Shown here one piece after another: positions 1 to 12,046 of a stretch of 64,000 bases of DNA (positions are counted from its first letter, which is position 1; each line of letters opens with the position of its first letter). The notes below the pieces were generated by a model. It saw only the letters and a program-made list of their open reading frames with translations, was not told where the DNA came from and did no database searches. Source of the stretch: Orychophragmus violaceus. Lineage: Eukaryota > Streptophyta > Magnoliopsida > Brassicales > Brassicaceae. The position numbers and the translations under genes were made by a program. The stretch lies in assembly GCA_030180135.1 (NCBI GenBank), contig CM058239.1, positions 43,659,270-43,723,269 on the forward strand, read 5' to 3'.

Positions 1-890
1 CATTTGGGGTCCATGGTATCAAACATCGAGAGCATTGAGCCATATCAAAGGCTCTTGGTGGGTATGGAAGACGTACTGACCCGAGAACACCGATGATTGC
101 TGGTACGCCTCTCTCGAGTGCAAACTGTACTTGCAAACGACATAGTCAAAACATTCTCCTTAAGCATATATGCACCCCAACTTGCAACCTAAGACGTAAA
201 GAGAAGAACAATAAGCTCTACTAAATGAACCAACACATCACCTTGAGAGCTCGTAAATGAAACAACTTACCCCACATCCTGTGTCCAACGCGGTTCTGAC
301 TGATCCATTTTTGATTGGGATTACTTTAGCTAGCTCTTCGATATAAGCAACTGCGACTTGAGGAAACATGGTTCCTCCTCTAGGGAACTTAAACACATTC
401 CCTTGAAACTTCACCCAGTTTTGTCCAGTTTTTCAACCGTCAGGCTCTTGGAAGGAACATTCGCATAGTGAACGTACTCACGGCTTTTAGGCCAGGGGAA
501 AGGAGTCATATACCCTTTAGGAGCTGGAATCAAACACCATAATGTTTCATTATCCGGTGGGCAACGTCTCTCTGTAGATATCTACATTCTCCCTCGGGAA
601 TTTTATTGCCCGTTTTTGTTCTTGACAAGGTGTGTAGTCTTTGTATTTCACATCACAAAGCTTGTAGACGATGGGTTCCGGGTAAGCTCTTGGAGGGATC
701 TCTAGTGTTTTGTGGTGGGCTCAAAATCGAGATCGGTTACAATGTCTGTTGTACATTGTGCTAGCTTTCTTACTGCTATACCATCTCCTTTACCAAACCA
801 ACTCTTATGCCATGCTCCAAAAAGATAGAAGAAACAACATAAACCAATTACAATGATTATACTTATTGAAGTTCTTATCCTATTATTCAC
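1..890 (-). pseudogene. Broken PMT-type (DUF248) methyltransferase gene, N-terminal part
   Basis: Minus-strand translation gives a Golgi type II membrane anchor near the N terminus (residues about 8-27, rich in I, V, L, F), then blocks typical of plant PMT putative pectin methyltransferases: RCPPDNETLWCLIPAPKGYM, TPFPWPKSREYVHYAN, VRTALDTGCG (SAM-binding motif), VASWGAYMLK and RAFDMAQCSRCLIPW. A correctly spliced intron (about 197-271) lies inside the SAM domain. The reading frame is broken at least four times: a stop after the first 62 residues, a 2-bp loss near 571, a 1-bp loss near 440 and a roughly 23-bp loss near 135. Family members are about 600 residues; only about the first 220 lie in the window. 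The closest Arabidopsis relatives I recall are PMT16 to PMT18. Pseudogene status is well supported; the exact paralogue is not. Confidence 0.85.
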
Positions 891-1239
891 TGGTGGATTG
901 TTCTTAAAGAACCCATCATCACTTTGGAATTTCTTGAAACATTGAAAATATTAGAAGCTGAAAATACGGTAAAAGATGGTAACATACGGTGAAATACATA
1001 TATTAGATACCAAGTACAAAAGAGTCTTGAGGGGTTACAAAAGATGTAGAACACCAAAATAGAAACTCATAAACGAGATAAATAGATAGAACAAAGAGGT
1101 CCCTGGGTTTATTTGAAATAGAAAGCACCTGCAGAAAGAAAAAGACAGAGGAACAAGACATTGGTTACTATTACACAAAGCCAAATACATTCACAGAGCA
1201 AGAAGCTTATTAAACAAGATTCGGACATTGTGACATACC
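891..1239. other. Intergenic spacer and probable 3' UTR of the next gene
   Basis: This A-rich stretch separates the start of the PMT pseudogene from the stop codon of the NO VEIN-like gene. It probably includes that gene's 3' untranslated region. I see no gene or repeat in it. Confidence 0.4.
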
Positions 1240-4200
1240 TCATGTTTTCTTGGCAGAGTAAGCATCCGAGATGAGCTTCTCGTCTTCTTCATAGACCTGA
1301 AGGTTTTTGGACTTCATAAGAAACTCTAAAGCCTCTTCATCGAAATCAACCAAATAAGCCATCTTCACAAGCTCAGACAACCTTCCAATCAGATCTTCCC
1401 TCTGCCACATTGCTCCTTTAGCAATCACCTCAGCGAAACACGTTGCGTACTCCAAAACCTTTCTTTTCCCACACGCTTTCTCCATCTTCTCTGCGTAAAC
1501 GACTCCATTCTCTCTTTCCCACCTAATCATCCTCTTAGCTTTCTCAATCAACTTCTCTCCCTTTGACGGTAGATTCAGAGTATACTCCGTCGAGATCGTC
1601 TCCGGAGTTTCCATAACGTTGAGACCAACAAGGCTGTTTATGATTGTAGAACGTTCCACAGCTTCTATCTTGAGAGATGGATCAGAGAGGAACCCTAGAA
1701 TGAGCCTCACTAGCCCTGGCCCGACCAGATTATTCTTCTGCTCCTCGCTTTTGACTCCGTCGTCAGTTAGCTTAGCCTCGGCCGTCACGACGCATTTAGA
1801 GATCTCTTTGACGCCGAGTTTTCTGTAAATCTCTATAAGCTTCATTTGTGACAGTGTAGGGATGCCTGGAGTTGGGTACCAGACGAAAACAGAGTAGTCT
1901 ATGAATAGATCTTTCAAGAGCAGATCATCAGCGATGAACACGTCGCTTCTGTTAGCCAGCATGATTCCTCCGCCGTTGCTGTAATCTGGTGCGTTTACAG
2001 GCAAACGCGAAATCGATTCCGAGAGAATCTTGTCAGCTTTAGTTGTGTAACTGTGTTGAGCTACGAATCTCCAGAACGCACAACACTCGTCGTAAGACAA
2101 ACTGTCCTTCGTTCTCTCCCAATCTTTCCACAAGGCACAGTAATCTTCAATAGACGGGCTAGCTCTCACGTCAAATGCATATGAGAAGAAGCGAAGAAGA
2201 TGACGATTCTCATCACTGTCGTAATGGTTTGCAAGCACATTTAGCTTCGACCCAAAGAGTTTATCTTTGTCATAGAGCACGCAGGTTGAGACATCTGCCC
2301 ATTTACCATCGCTTGGGATCCAGATTTGGCTTGAAGAATCACCTTTCTCAGGTTTCCAGTCAGATTTACTGAGAAATCTATATATCCGGGATATCGCAAC
2401 AGAATCAGAATGAGTATAAACGTGGCTAGCAAGCAACCGGCAAGCTTTGCCTGAATCGTGACCAACTCCAATCGCAATAAGCTCTTTCTTGAAAGATTTA
2501 AGCTCTGAGCCGTAATACTCTTCATTGATAAAAGGACCATCACAAGGCTCTAACTCCCAGCTGTTATTAAACAATAGACACTCTTCCGGACTGCGGTAAC
2601 CGGCATGTGTCTTCAACCATTTGACAGACACCTTATCCAACAACTCTTTAGGGAGTTTATCAAACCTATCCTCAAGCAAGAACGTGACGCACTTAAGAAG
2701 AGAGAGCGTGCTTGAAGGAGTGATGCGAGATGGATCAGGGAGACTTAAGGAGCTAACAACATGGCTCATGCCTTGTCTCAGCTCAACTGTAACTCCCAAG
2801 CTCTTTAGATCTTTCTTGTAGTCGTATATGCTCTTGCCGTACCAGTTTGAGCTGTCATCGATGAAGGGGAGATTAGCTACAAGGCGAAGATGTTCCCAGT
2901 CTTTCTCAAAAAGAATACAGTCTTTCGGTGCACGGAAGTCACCAAGTTTGGTATGCAGCCATTGCAACTCTTTGAAGCTTTTCATAAGTTCGTCAGGAAA
3001 CTTATGACTACTTCCCATCAGCTTCCTGTAGCAGGATAGAAGAGACAGGGAGGTATCTCGGTTTAAACAAGAAGAGGAAGTAGCTTTCTGCTTAAATGTG
3101 CGCACAAACCCTTTCACAGCTTCTTCAAGCTGAACCACAACACCTATCTGCTTCAGCTCCTCTTTGTAGGAAAAGATTTTGCTTCCATAGAAATTCTCGT
3201 CGATCAAAGGGAAGCAATCAAAGACTGATACAAGACAACTCCATTCCGGGTCAGGAATGAAACAATCTCCAGGACTTTTGTAGCCGCTTCTTGTCTTGAA
3301 GCAGCATTGAGAATTTCTTAGGGAATTGATCAGCTTCTGAGGACTTAAATGGCGCATGCAGTCAAGTACTAAGAGCATTGCGTCTGCTGTAAGGTAGCTA
3401 AGCTTTGAAGGATTCAAGTGAGAAACGATAAGGCTGTGGTTACCTGGAAACTGAACAACAACGCCTAGCAGCTCAAGCTCTTCCTTGTAGCCATTGAGGT
3501 TAGCTTCACCATAGCAATCCTTGTCAATGAATGGGATATCACTGATCAGCGAGGCAGCTTTCCAGTCATGGCTGAACAGAACAGCACCATCGGGAGATAT
3601 GTAACCAGAAGTTGTCTTTAGCCAAGACCCATTTTTGACGGCTCTGATGAAATCATCTGGAGGGAGGAGCTTCTCTCTCAAGTACCTGATGAATTTAAGA
3701 ATGGATAACACATTCTCTCTTGAAAGAGATGATGTCACAGCTAAACGCATAAGATGGTCACCAACAAATTCACAGGCCTGACTAAACTCAAACATGACAC
3801 CAGCTGTTTTCAACTCTTCTTTGTACTTCTCAATCTCCTTCCCATAAAAGCTCCGATCAACAAGCGGAATATCAACAAGAATTGATCCGTTTTGCAGAAT
3901 ATTTCCCCATGATGAAGTATGGTAAAACGACTGAGAAGGAGATCGATAATCAGAGGAACCATTCATCGTTGTTCTCAACCAGCTTCCTCCTTTAACAGAG
4001 TCTAGAAACTTGCAAGGAAGAGAGTATCTGTTACTCTTGATCCACTCCAAGAGCAACAAAGCATTCTCTTTTCTTAGAGCACCAGACAAGGCAGGTATAG
4101 CTGCATTTGGTGGTTTTATGTCAGGTATATCTCCAGCCTTAGCATAAGTTTTCAAGAACGGGAGCAGTTCTTTCTGATTTGACCGAACACCAGCGAACCG

Positions 4201-6936
4201 ACCAGAAGACAGATACTCTTCCCATAGCTCAATATATCCGTCCTGCCTCCAAGGATTCGATCCAGTTAAGCTAATCCATTTACCTTCGCTAGCTGGAACA
4301 AGAACCCCATTTCTGCTTGTGTTGACATTACCGTAGTTGTCAACAAGTGGCATGTCTCTGCAGCATTTCTCAGCCTCATCTTCCGATAAAAAGCTCTTGG
4401 AGATTGAGTGATGCAGAAAGTGTGCATACACAACAACAAGCCTCTTATCTCCACCAAGATTATCCCGGAGACGTGTTGTGTAATCCGAGAAACTAAGAGT
4501 GGTGACGGTGATCTTCTCCTTGAGCCAATTGAGTATAGTTTCTTTCTTAGAAAAAGCTCTAAACACTGTCCGGGTTGTCTGTGGCATGAAAACAAACTTG
4601 GACATGCATCTGAACTCATCACTCCAATCAAGAAGCCATTCCTGATTCTTCACTGTAAGTAAGCATAGTGTTCTAGGACTGAAGTCAGCCAAACTGCTAA
4701 CAGAAGTCACTCCCTTTTGGACAACATACTTAATCATCGGCACTTTAACCATGTTGGTACTCTGAAATCTTGACTGCCAATTCTCAGCTACGAAAAGGAG
4801 AATCTCCACATACGTATCTTCTGATACACTTCTCACGAGATCGCAGCCCTGGATGCATTTTGCGTACCAGTCGTTGCTGACTTGCTGCAGACCCAAGAAG
4901 TCAAGAACGTTGTCATTCTCTGTTCTGTCAAACGAGGAGTCCAAAATGTAGATTCCATGCGACGATATGTTATTCAAACTCGCTTTCTCTCTTCTTGCTT
5001 TCTCCAAGATGTCCCAGAAAGCAGGAAGGAGACGACCCACTTCGCACGGTCTATGGAAGAACTTCTGTCCCAAATGTGAGACGCTTGGCACAATCTCCTC
5101 GGCAGAAACCTTTGCTCGGATAGATTCTCGGACAACATTCAGCTTGTCATAACTCGACTGCTTTACAGGCAAGAACTTAAAAGCAGGCAGCAAGCTAGAG
5201 ACAGGAGCATCAGTCTTCTTCACCAAGGAGGTGAATGCATTCACAAAAGCTAAAGGAACACAGCTGAGAACCCCTTGGTTCCATATGTCATCGAGTAGTA
5301 TAGTTTCCCTAGAGGATGCCAGGATGAAATCGGCTTGTATTATGAAGGGAAAGTGGGTTACCATCTCCGTGGGGAGAAAGGCATAGATACCAGGAGAGCT
5401 GTTTCCACGGCCAAGACGCTCTCCGAATGGAAACGCCAAAGTAATGACCCACTCTTCAACTTCGCTTCTCCTTTCTACACGGTTCTCATGTTTAACAGGG
5501 AACTTTTGCTTCCACATGTAGTAACTGCATTGTGTCTCATGATCAGTTTCACTAGCAGAGAGATGGATGGTGTAAGACTGAGCATCAATGCTCTTCCTCG
5601 TCATGAAATCCGTCTCGCTTACTATCCCGATCGAGTTCACTGTGCTGAGCTTTGGATCTTGGCAGTGTTCTCTGATAGAGAGACGTTTGATCTTCGACAG
5701 AAACAATAGAACTTCAGGATGAACACTAGAGAGTTGTTCCTTCACCGGCTTGACTTTGTCAACCTTCAAGGGCAAGATAATGGTTGTGGTCGGAAGAGTA
5801 GAACCCGAGCCGTAGATCCTTTGTATGTCGACAAGAGAAGGATGCTGATCAACCCACTCTGGAACAATGTAGCCAAGGCTGCAGTGGCTGCAAGGATCCT
5901 CATTGAAACGAATTTGGTAACCTTTGCTGAAGATATACGGCCGAGAAGTAATCAGAAACACACTCTTGAACCCGATTCCTGCCACCACAATGGAAACAGA
6001 AGACACATATAATGTAAGAACATGGGTCTTTTGCAAAATTCTGTCTTGAGGTCATTCATGGTAAAAGTCAAAAGGACAAACCTTTCTCTCCAATGTATCC
6101 ACGTTTTCGGTTACCCTTTTTTGTTGACCTGCCCACACTGCAAATGGACTCGATATTCTTCTCCGAAAAACCCTTCTCATTATTGAAGATAAGGAGAGTT
6201 GCTGGAGCTCCAGTGGCTGTTATGTCCTCAGATGTTATTACAAATTCCAAGCAAGGATCCACACCTTCAGGGTACTCATTATCCTCAGCGTTCTGCAAAA
6301 AAAAACCAGAGAAATAATAAAATTAGTGACTAGCATTAATAAGTTTGTAGAAAGAAAACCAAAGATTCCTTACTATATATGAACTTTGCATTATATAAAA
6401 CAAATATTAAATAACTATGCTTAGCAACAAACATCCAGAAAACATGTTTTCTGTATGGACTTGAAGGAATTATTTTTCTGAACTCAGTTGCATTTACATA
6501 TGTACACTTTAAAAAGTAAAACCATTTAAGTTTATTGTTCTTTTGTACATGTGTGTGTGTGTGCGCGACAATAAACAAACAAGATTCTGAATGTAGACAA
6601 GAAACCAAAGTCACAACATATGATACACATGATTACGCATTCAGTTCCGGTTCTGGTTTAGGTTCAACACTGACATGTAAAATCATTACTTCCTTATTGC
6701 ACACACAACATCAAAATTTCCACTATACACAAATATAGCCCAAAATACGCAGAGAAACAGAGAGAAAAAGTTACTTGGATAAGCTCCATGAGGAAGTGAA
6801 CATCCTTAGCGTAGAGTTCAGCGGAGAGGTTCTTCACGGCCTGATGAAGATCCTCCGTCAACGGATTCTCATCTCCGCCGATAGAAAACTTAGTTCTCCG
6901 AATCCGATCAATGTGTTGCTTTGCCAATTCCGCCAT
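1240..6936 (-). CDS. NO VEIN/sacsin-like GHKL-ATPase domain protein, 1703 residues
   Basis: Three exons: 6775-6936, 6082-6292 and 1240-5978, joined by GT-AG introns; the total of 5112 bp is a whole number of codons. Splicing assembles the GHKL (Hsp90/histidine-kinase-like) nucleotide-binding motifs: ELIQNAEDN at residues 51-59 (N box) and GEKGIGFKS at about 122-130 (glycine loop). This identifies the plant NO VEIN/At3g48770-type family, thought to be nuclear or chaperone-like ATPases. Residues about 780-1330 hold five repeats of about 115 residues, each with a W-L-K-T/aromatic-S-P core, an acidic-hydrophobic P-F/L-I/V-D segment, Y-G and a K-x-E-L-x-x-x-G-V ending. The ATG at 6936 is chosen because it precedes the N box; the in-frame ATG at 6036 lies within intron 2. 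No lesion is visible. The exact orthologue is uncertain; the family assignment is firm. Confidence 0.85.
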
Positions 6937-7624
6937 TGTTTGTGTTTTGTCTTCCTGGTTTGGTTTCTAAAGAGCGTGTGAGGAACGAGAGAGAGAGAGT
7001 GGGGGCTTTAAGGAAAGAGAAGGGAAGAAAACTTCATGGGGAAGGTAAACTTGGGAATTAAGGAGTTTAAGTAAACGATGATGGGACACTCTTGTACGGG
7101 AAACCCAAAAGACTTCAACTTGATTGGCTTCCCCAAAAGTATATACTGTGAACGACCAAAAGTAATGCCACTTCGTAAATCAATTCTTAACTGAAAAGAT
7201 TTTATTTAATAAACCCACAACAAAACCGCAAAACTGGGAAAGACTACAGACCGCATAATCCGGAGAAAGAGAGAGAATTTTATGAGAACAAAGAATAAAA
7301 AATGCATTCTATCGCTAATCCTAAACAAAGGAGAGTACAAAGATAAGTTGGTAAATTATGATTTGGAAGGGATTTTGTTCATGGTGGCAGTTACTTTGGT
7401 GGAACTAGTTAAAATTTTATTTTTTAGTTTTCAACTCAAATGGTGCAATTTTAGAGGAATCACTAATTGCACTAATTTTTATTCAACCTAAATGGTGAAA
7501 TATCAGAGGAATCACTAATTCCACCAATTTTTGTTCTTCTAAACATGCAACCATTTGCACCCAATAAGAATCGTAAAAACAAAATAGAACGAAAAAAACA
7601 ATGAGTTTCGTAATTATTTTTTTT
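6937..7624. repeat. NO VEIN-like upstream region; first copy (P1) of a tandem duplication
   Basis: The 250 bp next to the start codon (about 6934-7190) recur, with point differences, as scattered pieces at 19952-20079, 23562-23585, 26202-26224 and 26787-26890. This copy is uninterrupted and shows the empty target sites of the elements inserted in the other copy. It should carry the promoter of the minus-strand gene at 1240-6936. The remainder up to 7624 is AT-rich with no gene seen. Confidence 0.75.
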
Positions 7625-8053
7625 TGTTGATGAAAGAATGATTACAATTGAGATCTTAAGAGAGAGTTTACAAGAGCTCGTATAACTGTTTTGGTGTGTA
7701 AAAATAATGAGGAAAAAGAAGATCCTCGAGTTAAAGCCAATGAAAGCTTTTTATAGATTTCAGGACGGGCTCTTCATCCGTATATCTCGTGATCCTCTCG
7801 TTGGAACGATCTCCGTGACATCCGGATTGTTGAGTTGATCTCGGAGTGATCTGTTTTACTAAACCAACTCGACGATTGACTTAAATATCAGATATGTCCT
7901 TCCTTGATATGCAATCGTTTTCTAGTTGATAAGGTGAAGATATGATGGGCTTCAGTTTAGGTCAGAGTAATGTCTTTATTGTTGACATGTTCATGAGATA
8001 AGACCATTGAACCTTATTGGCCCAAATCCGAAATGCAAATTTTGTTACCAACA
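7625..8053 (-). repeat. 3' LTR of the Tat-like Gypsy element
   Basis: It matches 19252-19681 along its length with many substitutions. Read on the minus strand it starts TGTTGGTAAC and ends in TCAACA. The bases inside it (8054 onward, minus strand GAGTGGCAAT just before the LTR) fit a degenerate polypurine tract. Confidence 0.8.
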
Positions 8054-8299
8054 ATTGCCACTCAACTCATTAATTATTTTAATATAATAATTTATTGGCA
8101 GAAAATGTGAATATCATTGCGAATGCATGTTTTTAAACCGATGACGTCATCATGTATCCCTTCAGATTTGATGTCTTTTCGGAAAATCGAATCTGACTGT
8201 CGTGAGCTCGTGGAACGTGGGGCCCACGCAGTCTCGAAAACTATTGAGATTATAGATCATAATGTGACCTCTAATATAACAATTGAGATTGATCGAGGA

Positions 8300-9112
8300 G
8301 GTGGTTTGCTTGGCATCAAAAACTGCTTTGATTAATACATTTAGCGAACTGTCCACTCTTCCTCTATCTCGTCGCACACTCTCTCTCAAGGTAAATCTCC
8401 CTTTAATTGTTATTTTTCTCTTTCTTCTCAATTGTTTAGTCGATCTTTTAAGAGACTTCGAAGCGTTTTCCAGGGTTTGTTATTAAGAGAAATCCGAGAA
8501 AAAGAGTTTCTGATTTCTGTTTTTTTTACATCGCCATCTTTTTCTTCTAAATAAAATCGAAAGAATGCCTGGTGCTACTCGGGAACACGGTAGCGATGCC
8601 GGAGATCTAGTTTTGTGTGTTGATCCGCAGTTCGGTTACTTTAGGGCCTTCAGTCTTTACGAGCAGCAACCTGCAGCACATACAAGCCGAGCATGGATTT
8701 GGTGCCGAGATCGAGATCAACATCTCGTACGATTGTAAGAATACAAGAACAATACGTGAGGGTTGGTGTTGCGCATATATGCCCTTCTTTTATTCTTGCG
8801 GGCTCACTTTCCCGATCCCAAGATTATTGTTGGAGGTTCTTCTGAATTGCGGATTGTGTTTTCGCAGTCGTGTCCGAATTTGGTACGAGAGGTGATCGAG
8901 CTGTGGGTTAAGGCTTTGGAGTCCGCTCGCGTTCTCACGATCAGGGAGCTCTGCTACCTGATCTTGATTAAACGCAATGACCGTTATGCCAAGACTTTCT
9001 ACGCTGCAGCCCGACTGGGAAGGAGGGTGCTGACAGACTTGTCGGGGCGGGATTCTTACTGCCGAGCTACGTGGTTGCGTTCTCGATATCACTTGGCCAG
9101 AACGTCGTCTAT
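8300..9112 (+). pseudogene. Antisense additional ORF of the Tat-like element (gypsy-type transposon domain)
   Basis: The region resembles an expressed gene: a pyrimidine-rich leader, a possible leader intron (donor at about 8390, acceptor TTTTCCAG at about 8473), an ATG at 8566 starting MPGATREHGSDAGD, then, across frame changes, segments such as FYSCGLTFPIPRLLLEVL and SQSCPNLVREVIELWVKA. These recall the Pfam family called putative gypsy type transposon (PF04195), a domain of many plant Tat elements. At least two frameshifts make it nonfunctional. It runs opposite to gag-pol and ends against the reverse transcriptase remnant at about 9155. The family call is from memory of the motif pattern. 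Confidence 0.55.
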
Positions 9113-9159
9113 ATAGATTTCCGTTTTTTCTACCGAGTTAGTCTGCGAACATTTTTTTT

Positions 9160-9768
9160 TCTAGGCATTGACAGGTTGCACTTGCGTTCTTTAGTCTGAA
9201 AGGCGTCACCTTGTAGCAGTAAATGCTTATGTCTGTGATAAAACCTGTTTTTTCTTGATCATATGGGTCATTAGGATCTGATTATACCCTGAGAAAACGT
9301 CAATGAAGGACAAGAGCTGATGGCCAGCTATGGCTTCTACCATACGGTCTATGTGAGGAAGTGGGAAGTTGTTCTTAGACAAGCTTTGTTTAGGTTGGTG
9401 AAATCAATACACGCTCTCCACTTACCATTCTTCTTTTTGAAGACTATCGGGTTAGCGAGCCAATCGGGATATTTGACTTCTCTGATCTGACTTACTTTTA
9501 GTAGTCTGTCGACCTCATCGTTAACTGGTTTAGCTCGGTCGGGGTTGAGCTTACGCCGTTTTTGATTGATGGGCTTATAAGTAGGGTCAATGTTTGGTTT
9601 ATGAGAGATCACTTCCAAGTTGATCCCTTTCATATTTATTGTGGACCACGTGAAGGTGTTCACGTCGCCTTTAAGGAAGGTTACAAGTTCATCCTTGATC
9701 GGGTTTGTTTGGTCTTCTCCGATATGGACGCACCTCTCAGGGTTGGTATCGTCGATGCATACTGGCAT
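9160..9768 (-). pseudogene. Partial Gypsy reverse transcriptase
   Basis: The minus strand shows the N-terminal half of a Ty3/gypsy reverse transcriptase: IREVKYPDWLANPIVFKKKN, KWRACIDFTNLNKAC, then in another frame FPLPHIDRMVEAIAGHQLLS, FIDVFSGYNQILM and YCYKVTPFRLKNASATCQ. At least two frameshifts occur. The domain stops abruptly near 9160 before the catalytic YxDD motif, so RNase H and integrase are absent. It continues upstream to the protease through 9769-10005, where sequence resembling GRPWIYTMKAVPSKYHQCVK is still readable. Confidence 0.85.
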
Positions 9769-10005
9769 TACAAGCCATTTTCAAGGCCCGCATAGTGTTG
9801 AGTCTTTGTTGTGTTTGACGTCTCTTTCAACGAGCTCATTGCTTTTCTATAATTTCTATAATTCATATTGTTCTATTTGACGATAACCATCTAATTAGCA
9901 TACTCGGGTGTCTTTTTGGCTTCTGAAGATCGTTTTGGTTCCATTTGGACCAAGAAATTTGACGCACTGATGGTATTTAGATGGAACTGCTTTCATGGTG
10001 TAGAT

Positions 10006-10320
10006 CTATGGCCTGCCCATAATTGCATTATAGGGAGTTAGCATGTTTAGTACTATGAAATCTATTTGTTTTAGTACTTCGGTGTCGTTGACTGGTAGTC
10101 GGATTGTGCCTAATGAGTACGTAGTTTCACCAGTGAAGCCTGTGAGAGCTACATTCTCACCATTTAGATTAAAGTCCGTAAAACCCATTTTTCTAAAGGG
10201 AATATAAAACATCACATCTAATGAGCTACCCGTATCAATCATGACTCTAGATATCTCAAATCCAGATATGTCGAGCTCGATTATGAGAGCATCCTCGTGT
10301 GGTCTGTCCAGGCTTAGCAT
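10006..10320 (-). pseudogene. Gypsy aspartic protease domain
   Basis: An open stretch encodes a retropepsin-type domain: MIDTGSSLDVMF with the catalytic D-T-G, followed by LTGFTGETTYSLGTI and a C-terminal NAIMGRP, as in Tat-lineage Gypsy proteases. It lies between gag (10526 onward) and reverse transcriptase (to 9768) on the same strand, the normal order. It is a fragment of a polyprotein. Confidence 0.85.
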
Positions 10321-10399
10321 TTTTCTTTCCCGGAATGAGATTATGTGGTTAAGTTCGTCAAATTTGCTTTCAATTCCAAATTCTTTGAAGATTTTTCTT

Positions 10400-11201
10400 G
10401 CGAATGTTTTGATTGAGTCTACCGATTAAGACATAACTTGAAGCCTCCAAAAATGAAGTTGATTTTTTTGGAGGTCAGCATAGCCCTCCCCCACCCCACC
10501 CCCCCTCTCTGAAGTGCAAGGTGAGCTATAGGTAAATTTGGAGTTCTACTCCACAATAGCCAAGTGATAGGTATGATGCAACGCTTTTCTCCCCGGGAAG
10601 TGCAAAGAGAGTTGGAGCTCTAGTTTGCATTAACCAAGGTAGTGGAAATCTGATTTTAGATGCATCTACGATGCGAGCATTAGTGATCTTGTCCATGAAG
10701 GGAGTTCGTTGAGTTTCTTTGATTACCTTGTTAATATCAGGAGTTGAGCTTATGGATGAGTGAACTCGATTGTTCATTTGTTGCAGCTCAACGTTCATGT
10801 GATCAACGTATTTTTGGAAATTTTCGCGATCGATCACGCCTTATTGGTCAACAGGATGATAATTCAGTCCGTTTGGTTGACCATTTGCTTGACCGTTCTC
10901 TATTTGGGGAGGTATAAAGTCGAATTGAGTTCCATAATTGTTTCCGTTAGGGAGTTTGTCTCTATGTGGAAGGGATGTCACACACTCTAGCCCACAAGGA
11001 CTTGGATGGTTCATACCATAGAGGCAGAAGAGGTAGAGAGGGCAAACACGTTAGATGGTCTGTTGTTCTCACACTATTTGAGTTCATAATTAACAATGGC
11101 GAGCTCGTAAAAAAGGAGGTATCGAATACGCTCCAGTCTGCATTAGGGTAGTGAACTGTCTCAAGACATCAGGACTGACGTACATCTCAGAGAAGTTAAG
11201 A
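10400..11201 (-). pseudogene. Gypsy gag remnant, part next to the protease
   Basis: Minus-strand translation at 10526-10837 contains INKVIKETQRTPFMDKITNA, which resembles the linker of Tat-type gag proteins (VIEETxxTPF). The rest is broken by stops. Copia-1 starts at 11202, and the other end of gag lies beyond it at 18509. Confidence 0.55.
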
Positions 11202-11882
11202 CGTTGGGAATGTCCTGAAATCTATTGTACTTGCTCTAAGTGAAAGTCGTATAGTCGAGATGAGACAATCACATAACACTAGGTAGTCATAATGCTTTGC
11301 TAGAAGCCACTTATGATCAATGAGTTTAGAACTCATTGCTAGTGTTATATGATCCTACAGGGTCACACACCTAAGCAAACTGGACGTTAAAGACGAGGTT
11401 GATCATTAATGTAATGATCTGGTGAATGCATATTTGATATGCATTCGATATCAATATTATGGGGCAGTGTCGATCGATGCAGATAGTGCATCGATCGATG
11501 CAACTCGCGGATTAATCAGATTAATTCGGTTTAATCGTTGGTTAATTCCGTTATGGTTTAAGTCGACATATATAAGATATATGGTCGACCTAAACTGATT
11601 TCTAACCTAATTCACAGCCACCAGAACGAGATAGAAACCTCTCTAGAGATTAGATCTCTTACAGGCACTAGCATCCCTCCTGTCCCGTTTGTGTGCGTGT
11701 GGATACCAGTAGAGGAACAACGTTTGAGGTGCTTCGTGATCTCGATTATCTGCAAACTTTCCGCTGCTAATCATCAGGTAAATCTGAGATCCCATAGATT
11801 CAATTACTTGAACCTTAGATCCTAGGCTCGGAATTCAGACTAGGGTTGTTAATCCTGATTAGAACTGCAAGAAATTCCTTCA
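11202..11882 (+). repeat. Copia-1 5' LTR
   Basis: It matches 17828-18508 over 681 bp and ends CA just before the primer site. It contains a paired CGATCG motif (11471/11492) and five perfect or near-perfect hairpins, four of them with clean arms and all with three-base loops (11319-11337, 11401-11419, 11424-11446, 11562-11589, 11645-11659). Confidence 0.95.
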
Positions 11883-11883
11883 G

Positions 11884-11895
11884 TGGTATCAGAGC
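11884..11895 (+). other. Copia-1 primer-binding site
   Basis: TGGTATCAGAGC lies one base after the 5' LTR. This is the usual plant Copia primer site, complementary to the 3' end of initiator methionine tRNA. Confidence 0.9.
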
Positions 11896-12046
11896 TTTAG
11901 GGTTCCATTGAATCTGTAGCATGTTGATTAGATTAGTTGAATCTGAATCTGTGTATGGTTGATACAAACTTGCTAAAATTCGTTTTCATGAAAAACCTAG
12001 TTTAGGGTTCTGTTCGAAAACGTTTTAGGGCTTTTTCGCATGGTGT

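Noticed and set aside
5979..6036. ATG at 6036 as the start of the NO VEIN-like protein
   Set aside because: It lies within intron 2. The true N terminus with the ATP-binding N box is encoded by the exons at 6775-6936 and 6082-6292.
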